Positions 16,437-25,329 of a DNA stretch of 64,000 nt are shown here, in pieces. This DNA comes from an uncultured Flavobacteriaceae bacterium (lineage in GTDB: Bacteria; Bacteroidota; Bacteroidia; Flavobacteriales; Flavobacteriaceae), in NCBI GenBank assembly GCA_937959395.1, contig CALGLR010000059.1:1-64000 (forward strand). Reading direction: 5' to 3'. Under the pieces are notes generated by a model. That model searched no databases, had not been told where the DNA came from, and was given only the letters and a program-made list of their open reading frames with translations. Within the stretch, counting starts at the first letter, position 1, and every line of letters starts with the position of its first letter. The position numbers and the translations under genes were made by a program.

Positions 16437-16556
16437 CGTCAATTCGAGTGATTTTTTGCAACAAAATGAAAAAAAATAGTATCGAGAATAGGTTTTTTGA
16501 TATGAAAATCACTATTCTCGATACACTTCTCCTTAAGTCAAATCACTCGAATTGAT
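16437..16556. repeat. Nested perfect inverted repeats downstream of hemE
   Basis: The outer arms TCAATTCGAGTGATTT (16439-16454) and AAATCACTCGAATTGA (16540-16555) match perfectly. The inner arms GTATCGAGAATAG (16479-16491) and CTATTCTCGATAC (16512-16524) also match perfectly. The structure reads as two inverted copies of one shorter unit, like a REPIN or REP doublet. It lies 32 bases past the hemE stop and could also act as its terminator. It probably lies outside the IS110 element. Confidence 0.75.
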
Positions 16557-16587
16557 GTAATTTCTTATATAGAATTCGCGTTAAAAA

Positions 16588-17622
16588 CTATACAGAAACG
16601 GTGCTATATTCCTTTACTGCATCTATAAATGCTTTAGCGTTATCTAATGGGATATTAGGGAGTATTCCATGACCTAGGTTTACAATGTATTTATCTTTAC
16701 CAAACTCATTAATCATTTGGTGCACCATTTTTTTAATTTCTGAAGGCGGTGAGAATAAACGAGTAGGATCAAAATTACCTTGTAAAGTAATATTTCCGCC
16801 AGTTAAATAGCGTGCATTCCTAGCCGAACATGTCCAGTCTATACCTAAAGCACTGGCTCCAGATTTTGCCATTTTATCTAAAGCAAACCAACACCCTTTT
16901 CCAAAAGCAATAACCGGAGTTTCGTCTTTAAGAGCATCTATAATTTGTTGAATGTATTGCCATGAAAATTCTTGATAATCTACAGGAGATAACATACCTC
17001 CCCAAGAATCAAAAACTTGAACAGCATTAACACCAGCTTTTACTTTTTCTTTAAGATAAGCAATAGTGGTATCGGTTATTTTTTGTAATAATTGATGAGC
17101 AGCAATAGGATTAGTGAAACAAAACTCTTTGGCTTTATCAAAGTTTTTACTGCCTTGGCCTTGCACACAGTAGCAAAGAATTGTCCATGGAGAACCAGCA
17201 AACCCTATTAAAGGAATTTCATTGTTTAATTTCTCTTTAGTGGCTTTTATGGCTTCATAAACATAACTTAATTCCTCTTTTACATTAGGAACAATTACGT
17301 TATCTACATCTTTTTGTGAACGAATTGGATTTGGTAAATAAGGTCCAAAATTAGGCTTCATTTGCACCTCAATATTCATTGCTTGAGGAATCACTAAAAT
17401 GTCGCAAAACAATATCGCAGCATCCATTCCGTATCGGCGAATAGGTTGCACAGTAATCTCACTTGCTAATTCTGGTGTTTGGCATCGCGTAAAGAAATCG
17501 TATTTTTCCTTTATTGCCATAAATTCCGGAAGGTAACGTCCTGCTTGACGCATCATCCAAACTGGAGGACGTTCTACGGTTTCTCCTTTTAATGCTCTTA
17601 AAAATAAATCGTTTTTTATCAT
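16588..17622 (-). CDS. hemE: Uroporphyrinogen decarboxylase
   Basis: Decarboxylates uroporphyrinogen III to coproporphyrinogen III in heme synthesis. The 344 residues include the N-terminal signature [17 protein letters not shown] (19-35), [11 protein letters not shown], the second signature region [20 protein letters not shown], and [16 protein letters not shown] at the C-terminus. It is last in the minus-strand hemA-hemCD-hemE series but is separated from hemCD by a four-helix-bundle gene and a short repeat. Confidence 0.97.
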   Translation of the reverse strand: MIKNDLFLRALKGETVERPPVWMMRQAGRYLPEFMAIKEKYDFFTRCQTPELASEITVQPIRRYGMDAAILFCDILVIPQAMNIEVQMKPNFGPYLPNPIRSQKDVDNVIVPNVKEELSYVYEAIKATKEKLNNEIPLIGFAGSPWTILCYCVQGQGSKNFDKAKEFCFTNPIAAHQLLQKITDTTIAYLKEKVKAGVNAVQVFDSWGGMLSPVDYQEFSWQYIQQIIDALKDETPVIAFGKGCWFALDKMAKSGASALGIDWTCSARNARYLTGGNITLQGNFDPTRLFSPPSEIKKMVHQMINEFGKDKYIVNLGHGILPNIPLDNAKAFIDAVKEYSTVSV

Positions 17623-17627
17623 GATCT

Positions 17628-17656
17628 AGCTTTTGGCTTTTGGCTTTTGGCTTTTG
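17628..17656 (+). repeat. Seven-base tandem microrepeat (GGCTTTT) next to hemE start
   Basis: Four copies of a GGCTTTT unit (the first with A for G) lie just upstream of hemE. With related degenerate sequence (GCCAAAGGCCAACAGC near 18092) it brackets the four-helix-bundle gene on both sides. Confidence 0.7.
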
Positions 17657-17672
17657 GCCAATTGCTAAAAGT

Positions 17673-18029
17673 TTAACGTATTTTTATTTTATTTATTAAA
17701 CTGTTAATCATTCTTCCTTCCTTCTGAATTAAGAGGATTAGATTTTCTGTTTCTTTTGATGAAACGAATTCAAGTTCAACACTAATAATTAATTGTGTTT
17801 CTACTTCAAAAAGAGAACCTATAGCAATTTCTAAAAAGCGTTTAAATTCAATTTCACTATTTCTACTGCAACCTTCAGCTATATTTGAAGGAATAGAAAC
17901 TGCAGCTCTTGTTATTTGGCTTTTTAAACCAAATTTTTCTTCCGAAGGCAACTTACGAGATAATTGATAGACTTGTTTAACTAACTCAATTCCATTTTTC
18001 CAAATTTCAAGTTTTTTAAAATCTCTCAT
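17673..18029 (-). CDS. Four-helix-bundle protein (23S rRNA intervening-sequence family)
   Basis: A 118-residue protein of the S23/IVP four-helix-bundle family: FKKLEIWKNGIELVKQVYQL, then FGLKSQITRAAVSIPSNIAEG (the family hallmark), NSEIEFKRFLEIAIGSLFEVETQL and a last helix. The family includes proteins from 23S rRNA intervening sequences and the Avd accessory protein of diversity-generating retroelements, but no reverse transcriptase or rRNA is near. It sits alone between hemCD and hemE, flanked by microrepeats, which looks like insertion into the operon. A paralogue lies at 62636. Confidence 0.9.
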   Translation of the reverse strand: MRDFKKLEIWKNGIELVKQVYQLSRKLPSEEKFGLKSQITRAAVSIPSNIAEGCSRNSEIEFKRFLEIAIGSLFEVETQLIISVELEFVSSKETENLILLIQKEGRMINSLINKIKIR

Positions 18030-18129
18030 AACTTACTGTTGTGGTTAGGCCTTTTGCTATTTGCTTTTAGCTAAAACTCTTTATTTATATGAGTAATGCC
18101 AAAGGCCAACAGCTAGAGGCTAACTGCCA

Positions 18130-19722
18130 TCATACATAATGCTCATTCACCAATCCAATCACACTCTCTACCGTTGGGACTTTAGCAATACGTACGTCTT
18201 TAAAATGTTTTCTAGCTTCTTTTGCTGTTGTTTCTCCTATGCAATAAGCGATGCCATTTGCAATATTACTTTGCGTATAACTTTTTACGGTCGATGGACT
18301 GTAAAATAATATGCCTTCTACTTTATCGTCTATCTTTTTACCATCAAATTTGGTTTGATACGCTTCAATTTCATTTACGGTAATATTGTTTTCATTTAAG
18401 ATTTTAGGTAAATCATCTAATCTTAAATCACTACAGAAGTAGGTCACTTCTGCACCTTCAATATATTCAACCAAATAGTTGGCCAATTTTTCAGCACTTT
18501 TTTCTGTATGTTTTACTTTGCCTATTCGTTGTTCTACGAGTCGTTTTGTTCGTCTTCCAACACAGTAAATATTTTTAAATTGTAATTCTATTGCAGAAAA
18601 ATTAGTAAGCAAAGCCTCTACCGCATTTTTGCTAGTAATCACTACATTTTCTATTTCGTTTTTAAGTAATCTAGGAGGGATTCTATTTAAATTAATTTTT
18701 ATAAAATCATGACTTTTAGCGACTACTTTCTCATGAAACAATAATCGTTGATCTTCTGTAAATGATTTTGTTGAAAAAATATTAGTTTTTTTGTGAGAGC
18801 TTTTAATGGTGTCCATTAAACGTTTTCCTCCTTTTTCAATAACGTAATTTGCACACCATTCCGCCAAATCATGATGTTCACCAAGTTTTTTAGTACGTGT
18901 AACAGTTATTTTTTTAGTCCCATCTGCACTTAGTAAAATACCTTCAAAATGAATTTCTTCCTCTTTAATAAATGCAAGTGCACCTATAGGAGCTGTACAA
19001 CCCCCTTCTAAGCGGTTAAGAAATTCGCGCTCTATTGTTGTACAAGTTTCTGTTTCACTATCATTAAGTTCGGTACAAATGGTTCTAGTTTCTTCATCGT
19101 CTTCAAGTGCGGCAATCATTATGGTACCTTGAGCAGGAGCAGGAATCATCCAATTTAAATTAACGGCTTCTTCTGGTCTCAATTCTAATCTACCAATCCC
19201 AGCAGCTGCGAAAATGGCACCGTTCCATTCTTCACTTTGTTCTAGTTTTTTAAGACGCGTATTTACATTGCCTCTAATGCCTTCTATTTTGTGTGTTGGA
19301 TAACGATTTAACCATTGGGCACGACGACGCAAACTTCCTGTTGCTATAATGGCGTCTTTAGCACTTAGAAATTCTTCATTGTGCTTATAAATTAAAGTGT
19401 CTCTTACATTTCCACGTTTTAATACGGCAGCTTGTACAATACCTTTTGGTAAAACAGTAGGAACATCTTTAAGAGAGTGCACTGCAATATCTATGTCGTT
19501 ATTAAGCATGGCAATATCTAAAGTACGTGTAAATATTCCTGTTATTCCTAATTGGTATAATGGTTTATCTAAAACAATATCGCCAGTAGATTTTACTGGA
19601 ACTAATATTGATTTATGACCTAGGTGTTCTAGTTGTCGTCTTACTATTTGTGCTTGGTAGATTGCTAATTCGCTATCTCGTGTACCAATTCTAATTGTTT
19701 TAGGCATGTTTTGTTGTTTCAA
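18130..19722 (-). CDS. hemC: Fused porphobilinogen deaminase/uroporphyrinogen-III synthase
   Basis: A 530-residue fusion. Residues 1 to about 305 are HemC: IRIGTRDSELAIYQAQIV, VHSLKDVPT with the catalytic Asp (86), RRRAQW, and GGCTAPIGAL with the dipyrromethane-cofactor cysteine at 242. Residues about 315-530 are a HemD-type domain: VVITSKNAVEALL, IYCVGRRTKRLVEQ, VTYFCSDLRLDDLPK and ILFYSPSTVKSY. One polypeptide thus makes hydroxymethylbilane and cyclises it to uroporphyrinogen III. The frame overlaps hemA by 23 bases; a second ATG (residue 6, MPKTIRIGT) would leave an 8-base overlap. Confidence 0.93.
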   Translation of the reverse strand: MKQQNMPKTIRIGTRDSELAIYQAQIVRRQLEHLGHKSILVPVKSTGDIVLDKPLYQLGITGIFTRTLDIAMLNNDIDIAVHSLKDVPTVLPKGIVQAAVLKRGNVRDTLIYKHNEEFLSAKDAIIATGSLRRRAQWLNRYPTHKIEGIRGNVNTRLKKLEQSEEWNGAIFAAAGIGRLELRPEEAVNLNWMIPAPAQGTIMIAALEDDEETRTICTELNDSETETCTTIEREFLNRLEGGCTAPIGALAFIKEEEIHFEGILLSADGTKKITVTRTKKLGEHHDLAEWCANYVIEKGGKRLMDTIKSSHKKTNIFSTKSFTEDQRLLFHEKVVAKSHDFIKINLNRIPPRLLKNEIENVVITSKNAVEALLTNFSAIELQFKNIYCVGRRTKRLVEQRIGKVKHTEKSAEKLANYLVEYIEGAEVTYFCSDLRLDDLPKILNENNITVNEIEAYQTKFDGKKIDDKVEGILFYSPSTVKSYTQSNIANGIAYCIGETTAKEARKHFKDVRIAKVPTVESVIGLVNEHYV

Positions 19723-20959
19723 GCTGAAAAACTTTCTTGATCAATTCTAGGCTCTCGTCAGTAGAAATTTCTTCATCTTTTAAATGATGAGCGAAGTGAT
19801 TAGTTATTTTTTGAATAATATTTGTGCTAATTAATTGTGCTTGTTCTTCATTAAAATCAACTGTTTTCTTACGTTGCGTTTCTAATTCTGAGGCAGCAAA
19901 ACTATTTAGTTTTTCTTTTAAAGCTTTAATAGTAGGAGCGAATTTTCTGGTTTCTAGCCAGCTATTAAAATCAACCTTTACTTCTTCAATAATACTTTCA
20001 GCCAACGGAATGTGTTGTTTACGTTTTTCTAAAGTTTCATCGGTAATTTGCGATAAATCATCTAAGTGTATAAGTTTTACATTTTCTAATTCGGTAACAT
20101 TAGGATCTACATTTTTTGGGATAGATAAATCCAAAATAACGAGTTCTTTTTTAGATTGAATAAGATGTTTATCTATTGTAGGATTTTGGGCTCCTGTGGC
20201 AACGATTAAAACATCGGTATTATTTATTTCTTCTTGAAGCTGTGCGTATTCTTTAACTATTAAATTAAACTTTCCAGCAATAGCTTCAGCTTTACCTTTG
20301 GTTCTATTTATTACAGTAATGTGTTCGTTTTTGGTGTGTTTCACTAGATTTTCACAAGTATTACGACCTATTTTTCCTGTTCCAAATAATAAAATATTTT
20401 TATTTGAAATGGCTTCAACTTCATTCATTATGTATTTTACTGAAGCAAAAGAAACTGAAGTCGCGCCAGACGATATTTCGGTTTCGTTTTTTATGCGCTT
20501 GCTAGCTTGGATAACAGCATTTATTAATCGCTCTATAAAAGGGTTTAATAAACCGTGCTTTTTTGAAATTCGAGTACTTATTTTTAATTGACTAATAATT
20601 TCAAAATCTCCTAGAATTTGGCTATCTAACCCTGAGCCTACACGAAATAAATGAGATACAGCTTCTCTGTTTTTGTATACATAAGCTACTTTCTCAAATT
20701 CTTCTACAGTGCCCTTAGTATTATCACAGAGCAATTGAATTAACTGGAACGGGTGTTGTGCAAAACCAAATATTTCAGTTCTGTTACACGTTGAGGTTAC
20801 AATTAAACTTTCAATACCATTAGTCTTAGCTTGGTTAAGTAAGTTTAGTTTAGCAGTTTCATCTAAACTAAAATGACCTCTAATTTTGGCATCCGCTTTT
20901 TTATAGCTTAGTCCAATAGCATAGAAATAGGTTCCTCTAGAAATGTTGTATTGTTTCAT
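19700..20959 (-). CDS. hemA: Glutamyl-tRNA reductase
   Basis: First enzyme of heme synthesis by the C5 pathway; reduces glutamyl-tRNA to glutamate-1-semialdehyde. It shows the catalytic cysteine in IVTSTCNRTEIFGF, GSGLDSQILGDFEIISQLK, and an NADPH-binding fold with LLFGTGKIGRNTCENL and VINRTKGKAEAIAGKF. The open frame extends to an ATG at 20989, but that codon lies within the TAnnTTTG promoter element (20987-20994), so the ATG at 20959 (MKQYNISRGTYFYAIG, 419 residues) is the likely start. It is coupled to hemCD by overlap and divergent from the AraC gene. Confidence 0.94.
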   Translation of the reverse strand: MKQYNISRGTYFYAIGLSYKKADAKIRGHFSLDETAKLNLLNQAKTNGIESLIVTSTCNRTEIFGFAQHPFQLIQLLCDNTKGTVEEFEKVAYVYKNREAVSHLFRVGSGLDSQILGDFEIISQLKISTRISKKHGLLNPFIERLINAVIQASKRIKNETEISSGATSVSFASVKYIMNEVEAISNKNILLFGTGKIGRNTCENLVKHTKNEHITVINRTKGKAEAIAGKFNLIVKEYAQLQEEINNTDVLIVATGAQNPTIDKHLIQSKKELVILDLSIPKNVDPNVTELENVKLIHLDDLSQITDETLEKRKQHIPLAESIIEEVKVDFNSWLETRKFAPTIKALKEKLNSFAASELETQRKKTVDFNEEQAQLISTNIIQKITNHFAHHLKDEEISTDESLELIKKVFQLETTKHA

Positions 20960-20986
20960 TAAAATAAATCGAAACGATTCGAGCGA

Positions 20987-20994
20987 CAAAAATA
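20987..20994 (-). promoter_or_regulatory. -7 element of the hemA operon
   Basis: The minus strand reads TATTTTTG, a match to TAnnTTTG. It overlaps the upstream in-frame ATG of hemA and so argues for the start at 20959. Confidence 0.6.
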
Positions 20995-21087
20995 ACGGGA
21001 TAGTTCTTTAAAAAGTAACGCTTAAAGAACTTTTAATATCGTTTGTGGTTTTTTATGCTATTTTTTTATTAGATAGTATAAATAGCT

Positions 21088-21095
21088 TATTTTTG
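21088..21095 (+). promoter_or_regulatory. -7 element of the AraC-type regulator
   Basis: TATTTTTG followed by CAAC, 36 bases before the ATG at 21132 and about 95 bases from the divergent hemA -7 element, so both promoters share one short control region. Confidence 0.6.
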
Positions 21096-21131
21096 CAACA
21101 ATAATCAACGATTCACGTTTTTTAATTTAGA

Positions 21132-22052
21132 ATGAATCTAAATAATAAAACCAATATCTCAATGAATACTAACGAAAAAAGTATCGCTAAAGGGGCTTTC
21201 TCTGAAACAACAATAGGTGATGGTTTTTTTGTTTTAACCTATCAAAATGAAGATAATACTATTAAAGTAATTGAAAGAGAAACAGATAGTAGTTATATTC
21301 AGTTTCATTTTTGCTTAAAAGGAGAAAGTAAATTTCATTTTAATAATGGTAATTATACACTCAATGTTATTGAGGAAATGTCTCTATTATTATACAATCC
21401 ACAACGCGATTTACCTATTCATCTTGAAGTGCAACCAAATTCGTGGTTAGTTTCTGTTTTGGTTCCTATTAAAAAGTTTCATGGTTTGTTTTCTCAAGAG
21501 GCCGATTATATTACCTTTTTAAGTGAAGATAATAAAGATAAGAAATATTATAAAGATGGAAAAATATCACCATCTATGGCTATTGCTCTAAATCAAATTA
21601 TTAACTTTAATTTAAATCAATCTATAAAATCATTGTATTTTAAAGGAAAAGCTTATGAGATTTTAAGCCTCTACTTTAACAGAGGAGAAGATGCTAATAT
21701 AGAGCAATGTCCTTTTTTAGTAGATGAAGCCAATGTCATTAAAATAAGGCAGGCCAAAGACATTATAATCAATAGAATGGTAGAGCCACCAACGTTACAA
21801 GAATTGTCCGATGAGATTGGTTTGGGCTTAAAAAAATTGAAAGAAGGATTTAAACAAATTTATGGCGATTCGGTTTATAGCTTTTTATTTGATTATAAAA
21901 TGGAAGTTGCGCGTAAATTGTTAGAAACAGGAAGCCATAATGTAAATGAAGTGGGGTTAAAAGTAGGTTACAGTACTTCAAGTCATTTTATTGCAGCTTT
22001 TAAAAAGAAATATGGTATTACACCTAAAAAGTATATTCAATCCATATTATAA
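21132..22052 (+). CDS. AraC-family transcriptional regulator
   Basis: A 306-residue protein. The N-terminal 200 residues form a sensor-type domain (IQFHFCLKGESKFHFNNGNY is cupin-like), and the C-terminal 100 residues carry the double helix-turn-helix of the AraC/XylS family (MVEPPTLQELSDEIGLGLKK and VNEVGLKVGYSTSSHFIAAF ending KKYGITPKKYIQ). A second ATG at residue 11 is possible. It is divergent from hemA and lies upstream of hemH, which makes it a candidate heme- or iron-responsive regulator of this cluster; that role is inference from position. Confidence 0.9.
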   Translation: MNLNNKTNISMNTNEKSIAKGAFSETTIGDGFFVLTYQNEDNTIKVIERETDSSYIQFHFCLKGESKFHFNNGNYTLNVIEEMSLLLYNPQRDLPIHLEVQPNSWLVSVLVPIKKFHGLFSQEADYITFLSEDNKDKKYYKDGKISPSMAIALNQIINFNLNQSIKSLYFKGKAYEILSLYFNRGEDANIEQCPFLVDEANVIKIRQAKDIIINRMVEPPTLQELSDEIGLGLKKLKEGFKQIYGDSVYSFLFDYKMEVARKLLETGSHNVNEVGLKVGYSTSSHFIAAFKKKYGITPKKYIQSIL

Positions 22053-22100
22053 ATGTAACTATTAAAGGAGCGTTGCATTTGAGAATTTAAAAATGAACAC

Positions 22101-22694
22101 ATGAAAAATTTATTATTAATACTTGTATTATTTTTTAATCTAGCCTTACAGGGCCAGGTTGACAAAAAGACGCTTAAAGCCGAAACACTTAAATACTTCG
22201 ATTTTGTTGAAGCGAATAATTCAGAAGGTGTTATAAACTATATGCATCCTAAAGTATTCGAAACACTTCCTAAAGAACAAATGAAAGCGGGAATGGATCA
22301 AATGCTAGATAATAAGGATATGAAAATTGAATTTTTATCATCAGATATTAATAGCATTACTGATATTATTGAGCATGAAAATAGTTCCTATGTTAATATT
22401 GGTTATACTAATAAAATGAAGATGGTTTTTCTTTCTGAAAAAGAGAAGCCAGTAGAAGATCAAAACGTATTTATGGGGTTTATGAAAAAGACTATGGATT
22501 CTCAATTTGGCGAAAAAAACGTGTCTTTAGATGCTGAAAACTTAGCACTAATAGTTACTGTTAATAGTAATTTATATGCCGTTTATAATGATGATTTCGG
22601 AGGATGGAAGTTTGTAGGAAATGATGATGCTATGACCGCTGTTATTAATACCATTATACCAGAAAAGGTTCGTTTAGCGTTTAGTAAAAAGTAG
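22101..22694 (+). CDS. Secreted protein of unknown function
   Basis: A 197-residue protein with a signal peptide (LLLILVLFFNLALQGQ, cut about residue 19). The rest (TLKYFDFVEANNSEGVINYM ... ESNSYAVYNDDFGGWKFVGN-like end) suggests a single alpha/beta domain, perhaps of the NTF2-like superfamily, but I do not recognise it firmly. It lies 48 bases after the AraC gene in the same direction and before hemH, so it may be cotranscribed with the regulator. Confidence 0.75.
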   Translation: MKNLLLILVLFFNLALQGQVDKKTLKAETLKYFDFVEANNSEGVINYMHPKVFETLPKEQMKAGMDQMLDNKDMKIEFLSSDINSITDIIEHENSSYVNIGYTNKMKMVFLSEKEKPVEDQNVFMGFMKKTMDSQFGEKNVSLDAENLALIVTVNSNLYAVYNDDFGGWKFVGNDDAMTAVINTIIPEKVRLAFSKK

Positions 22695-22848
22695 GTAATT
22701 AAAGAATCTTAATATAGTTTTGGTTACTGAGCGTAGTCGAAGTGATAATTTATAGAAATGAAAAGTAATATAATTTTGGTTCCAAAAGAAGTCACTTTGG
22801 CTTCGCTTTGTGACCATCATAATAGAAGAAAAATAATTTAAAATATTA

Positions 22849-22863
22849 CCGCTTTCGCGGAAA
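22849..22863 (+). promoter_or_regulatory. Hairpin with TTTC loop, 6 bases before hemH start
   Basis: CCGC-TTTC-GCGG followed by AAA. Six bases (ATAAAT) separate the AAA from the ATG. The same arrangement precedes three other genes in the window. Confidence 0.6.
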
Positions 22864-22869
22864 ATAAAT

Positions 22870-23901
22870 ATGAAAAAAGGAATTTTACTAGTTAACCTTG
22901 GTTCTCCTGAAAGTCCAGAACCAAAAGATGTAAAAAAATATTTAGGCGAGTTTTTAATGGACGAGCGTGTTATCGATGTACCACTTTGGGCTAGAACATT
23001 GCTTGTAAAAGGAATTATCTTAAATACACGTCCTAAACAATCTGCCAAGGCTTATAAAAAGATATGGTGGGAAAATGGTTCACCTTTAATAGTTCTGTCT
23101 GAAGAATTAAAAGAAAAAGTAGAAAAACAAGTTGATTACCCTGTTGCTTTAGCGATGCGTTATGGCAGTATGACTATTAAAAAAGGGATACAAGAATTAG
23201 TAGATAAAGGTGCAAAAGAGGTGTTTTTAATTCCTTTGTATCCGCAATTTGCAATGGCAACAACAGAAACTATTTTAGTTTTAGCTGAAGACGTAAGAAA
23301 AGCACATTTTCCTGAAATAGAAATAGAATCATTACCTGCTTTTTATAACAATCCAGATTATATAGAAGTACTTTCAAACTCTATAGCCAATGACTTAAAA
23401 GGTAAAGATTACGAACATTTGTTGTTTTCTTATCATGGCGTACCAGAAAGGCACATTCGTAAGAGTGATATTACAAAATCACATTGCAAAATAGATGGTA
23501 GTTGCTGTGCAACAGCATCTCCAGCACATGAGTTTTGTTATAGGCATCAATGCAAGGAAGTAACCAGACTTGTGGGAGAAAAACTTAATCTAAAAGAGGA
23601 TACATTCTCAACATCTTTTCAATCTCGATTAGGTTTTGATCCATGGTTACAACCTTATACAGACCGAACAATAGAGCGTTTAGGAAAAAGCGGAATTAAA
23701 TCTATGGCTATCGTCACGCCAGCTTTTGTAAGCGATTGTTTAGAAACATTGGAAGAGATAGCAATGGAAGGCGAAGAGATTTTCCACGAAATGGGAGGGA
23801 AAACGTTCCGCACTATTCCATGTATTAATACAAATGCCGATTGGGTCGCATTATTAGCAAAATGGATAAACGAATGGGCGTTATCTCCTGTTGAAGCTTA
23901 A
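22870..23901 (+). CDS. hemH: Ferrochelatase
   Basis: Inserts ferrous iron into protoporphyrin IX, the last step of protoheme synthesis. It has 343 residues, with GILLVNLGSPESPEPKDVKK at the N-terminus, VALAMRYGSM, the metal-site histidine in LFSYHGVPERHIRK, and the ferrochelatase signature region SFQSRLGFDPWLQPYTD with FVSDCLETLEEI downstream. A cysteine-rich stretch (CKIDGSCCATAS plus CYRHQC) is seen in the middle, as in several bacterial forms; whether it holds a cluster is unknown. It lies on the opposite strand from hemA-hemCD-hemE. Confidence 0.97.
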   Translation: MKKGILLVNLGSPESPEPKDVKKYLGEFLMDERVIDVPLWARTLLVKGIILNTRPKQSAKAYKKIWWENGSPLIVLSEELKEKVEKQVDYPVALAMRYGSMTIKKGIQELVDKGAKEVFLIPLYPQFAMATTETILVLAEDVRKAHFPEIEIESLPAFYNNPDYIEVLSNSIANDLKGKDYEHLLFSYHGVPERHIRKSDITKSHCKIDGSCCATASPAHEFCYRHQCKEVTRLVGEKLNLKEDTFSTSFQSRLGFDPWLQPYTDRTIERLGKSGIKSMAIVTPAFVSDCLETLEEIAMEGEEIFHEMGGKTFRTIPCINTNADWVALLAKWINEWALSPVEA

Positions 23902-23934
23902 TTAATAGTAACATCAATATTTAATTTATAAGAT

Positions 23935-23950
23935 CCCCTCTTTCGAGGGG
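23935..23950 (+). promoter_or_regulatory. Hairpin with TTTC loop, 7 bases before MATE gene start
   Basis: CCCCTC-TTTC-GAGGGG, a perfect six-bp stem, ends 7 bases before the ATG at 23958. It could also act as a weak terminator after hemH. Shares the CTTTC centre with the hairpins at 22849, 29541 and 45437. Confidence 0.6.
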
Positions 23951-23957
23951 ACTAAAG

Positions 23958-25307
23958 ATGAAGAAAAACGCCTCAGAAAATTTAGGAACAGAGCCTATAA
24001 GTCAATTATTGATAAAACAAGCTGTTCCAGCTTCTATTGGTATTTTAGTGATGTCACTAAATATATTAGTAGATACTATTTTTGTTGGTAATTGGATTGG
24101 TTCTACAGCAATAGCAGCGATTAACGTTGTATTACCAGTGTCGTTTTTTATAGCTGCTTTAGGAATGGCTATTGGTGTTGGTGGTTCCTCTATTATTTCT
24201 CGAGCTTTAGGTGCTGGGAATAAATCTAAAGCATTAAAAACGTTTGGAAATCAATTAACTTTAACATTCCTTCTTACAATAACCTTTGCCGTTTTTGGTT
24301 TGTATTTTGTCGATACACTTATTCCTGCTTTTGGAGGAAAGGGTAATATCTTCGATCCTGCAAAAATTTATTATGAAATTATTCTTTATGGTGTTCCTAT
24401 TTTAGGATTCGTTATGATGGGTAATAATGTTATTCGTGCTGAAGGAAAACCAAAATTCGCCATGTATGCCATGCTTATTCCGTCTATTGGCAATCTAGTT
24501 TTAGATTATATTTTTATAAATGTTTTAGATTTAGGAATGGCAGGAGCGGCTTGGGCGACGACAGGATCTTATATTGCTTCGTTCCTTTTTATTTTGTGGT
24601 ATTTTTTATCTAAAAATTCAGAATTAAAAATTAATGGATCCCATTTCAAATTTGAGAAAACCATAGTTTCAGAAATTGGCTCCCTAGGTTTTGTAACCTT
24701 AGCAAGACAAGCTGCTGTAAGTGTTACATTTTTGCTCGTTAATAATGCACTGTTTAATTATGGAGGTGAAACGTCTGTGACTGCTTATGCCATTGTTGGT
24801 AGGATGAGTATGTTTGCATTGTTTCCTGTTTTTGGGATTACTCAAGGGTTTATTCCTATAGCAGGTTACAATCACGGAGCACAACAATACGATCGTGTGA
24901 AAGCTGTTATTTTTACGGCTATAAAATATGCAACATTGTTAGGAACATTGGTTTTTATTGGCTTGATGATTTTTCCAGAAATAATTACAAGATCTTTTAC
25001 TCAAGATGCAGCTGTAATTAGAGAAACACCTACTGCTATGCGCTGGGCGTTTTCTGCAGTTCCAGTTTTAGCACTACAACTTATTGGAGCTGCTTATTTC
25101 CAAGCTATAGGAAAAGCATTACCAGCATTATTATTAACCTTAACAAGACAGATTATTTTCTTTATACCACTAATGTATATTTTACCAAAATTTTATGGTG
25201 AATTAGGAATTTGGATGTCCTTTCCTATTGCAGATGTTTTGGCAACTATCGTTACCGCTTATTTCTTATATCGAGAAGTGAAGTTAAAATTAGGTAATAC
25301 CAATTGA
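23958..25307 (+). CDS. MATE-family efflux transporter
   Basis: A 449-residue inner-membrane antiporter with about 12 hydrophobic segments arranged in two homologous halves. The start ENLGTEPISQLLIKQAVPAS is typical, with GGSSIISRALGAGNKSKA after helix 2 and the second-half equivalent GITQGFIPIAGYNHGAQQYD. MATE proteins export cationic drugs, flavins or other compounds with Na+ or H+; the substrate cannot be told here. It follows hemH by 56 bases. Confidence 0.94.
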   Translation: MKKNASENLGTEPISQLLIKQAVPASIGILVMSLNILVDTIFVGNWIGSTAIAAINVVLPVSFFIAALGMAIGVGGSSIISRALGAGNKSKALKTFGNQLTLTFLLTITFAVFGLYFVDTLIPAFGGKGNIFDPAKIYYEIILYGVPILGFVMMGNNVIRAEGKPKFAMYAMLIPSIGNLVLDYIFINVLDLGMAGAAWATTGSYIASFLFILWYFLSKNSELKINGSHFKFEKTIVSEIGSLGFVTLARQAAVSVTFLLVNNALFNYGGETSVTAYAIVGRMSMFALFPVFGITQGFIPIAGYNHGAQQYDRVKAVIFTAIKYATLLGTLVFIGLMIFPEIITRSFTQDAAVIRETPTAMRWAFSAVPVLALQLIGAAYFQAIGKALPALLLTLTRQIIFFIPLMYILPKFYGELGIWMSFPIADVLATIVTAYFLYREVKLKLGNTN

Positions 25308-25329
25308 ATTTCAAAAGGCACTTTTTTAA

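Noticed and set aside
17673-18029. Diversity-generating retroelement accessory (Avd) gene
   Set aside because: Same fold family, but no reverse transcriptase, template repeat or variable target gene is nearby.
20960-20989. HemA start at the upstream ATG (20989)
   Set aside because: The ATG lies within the TAnnTTTG promoter element, and the extra ten residues are not typical of the family.
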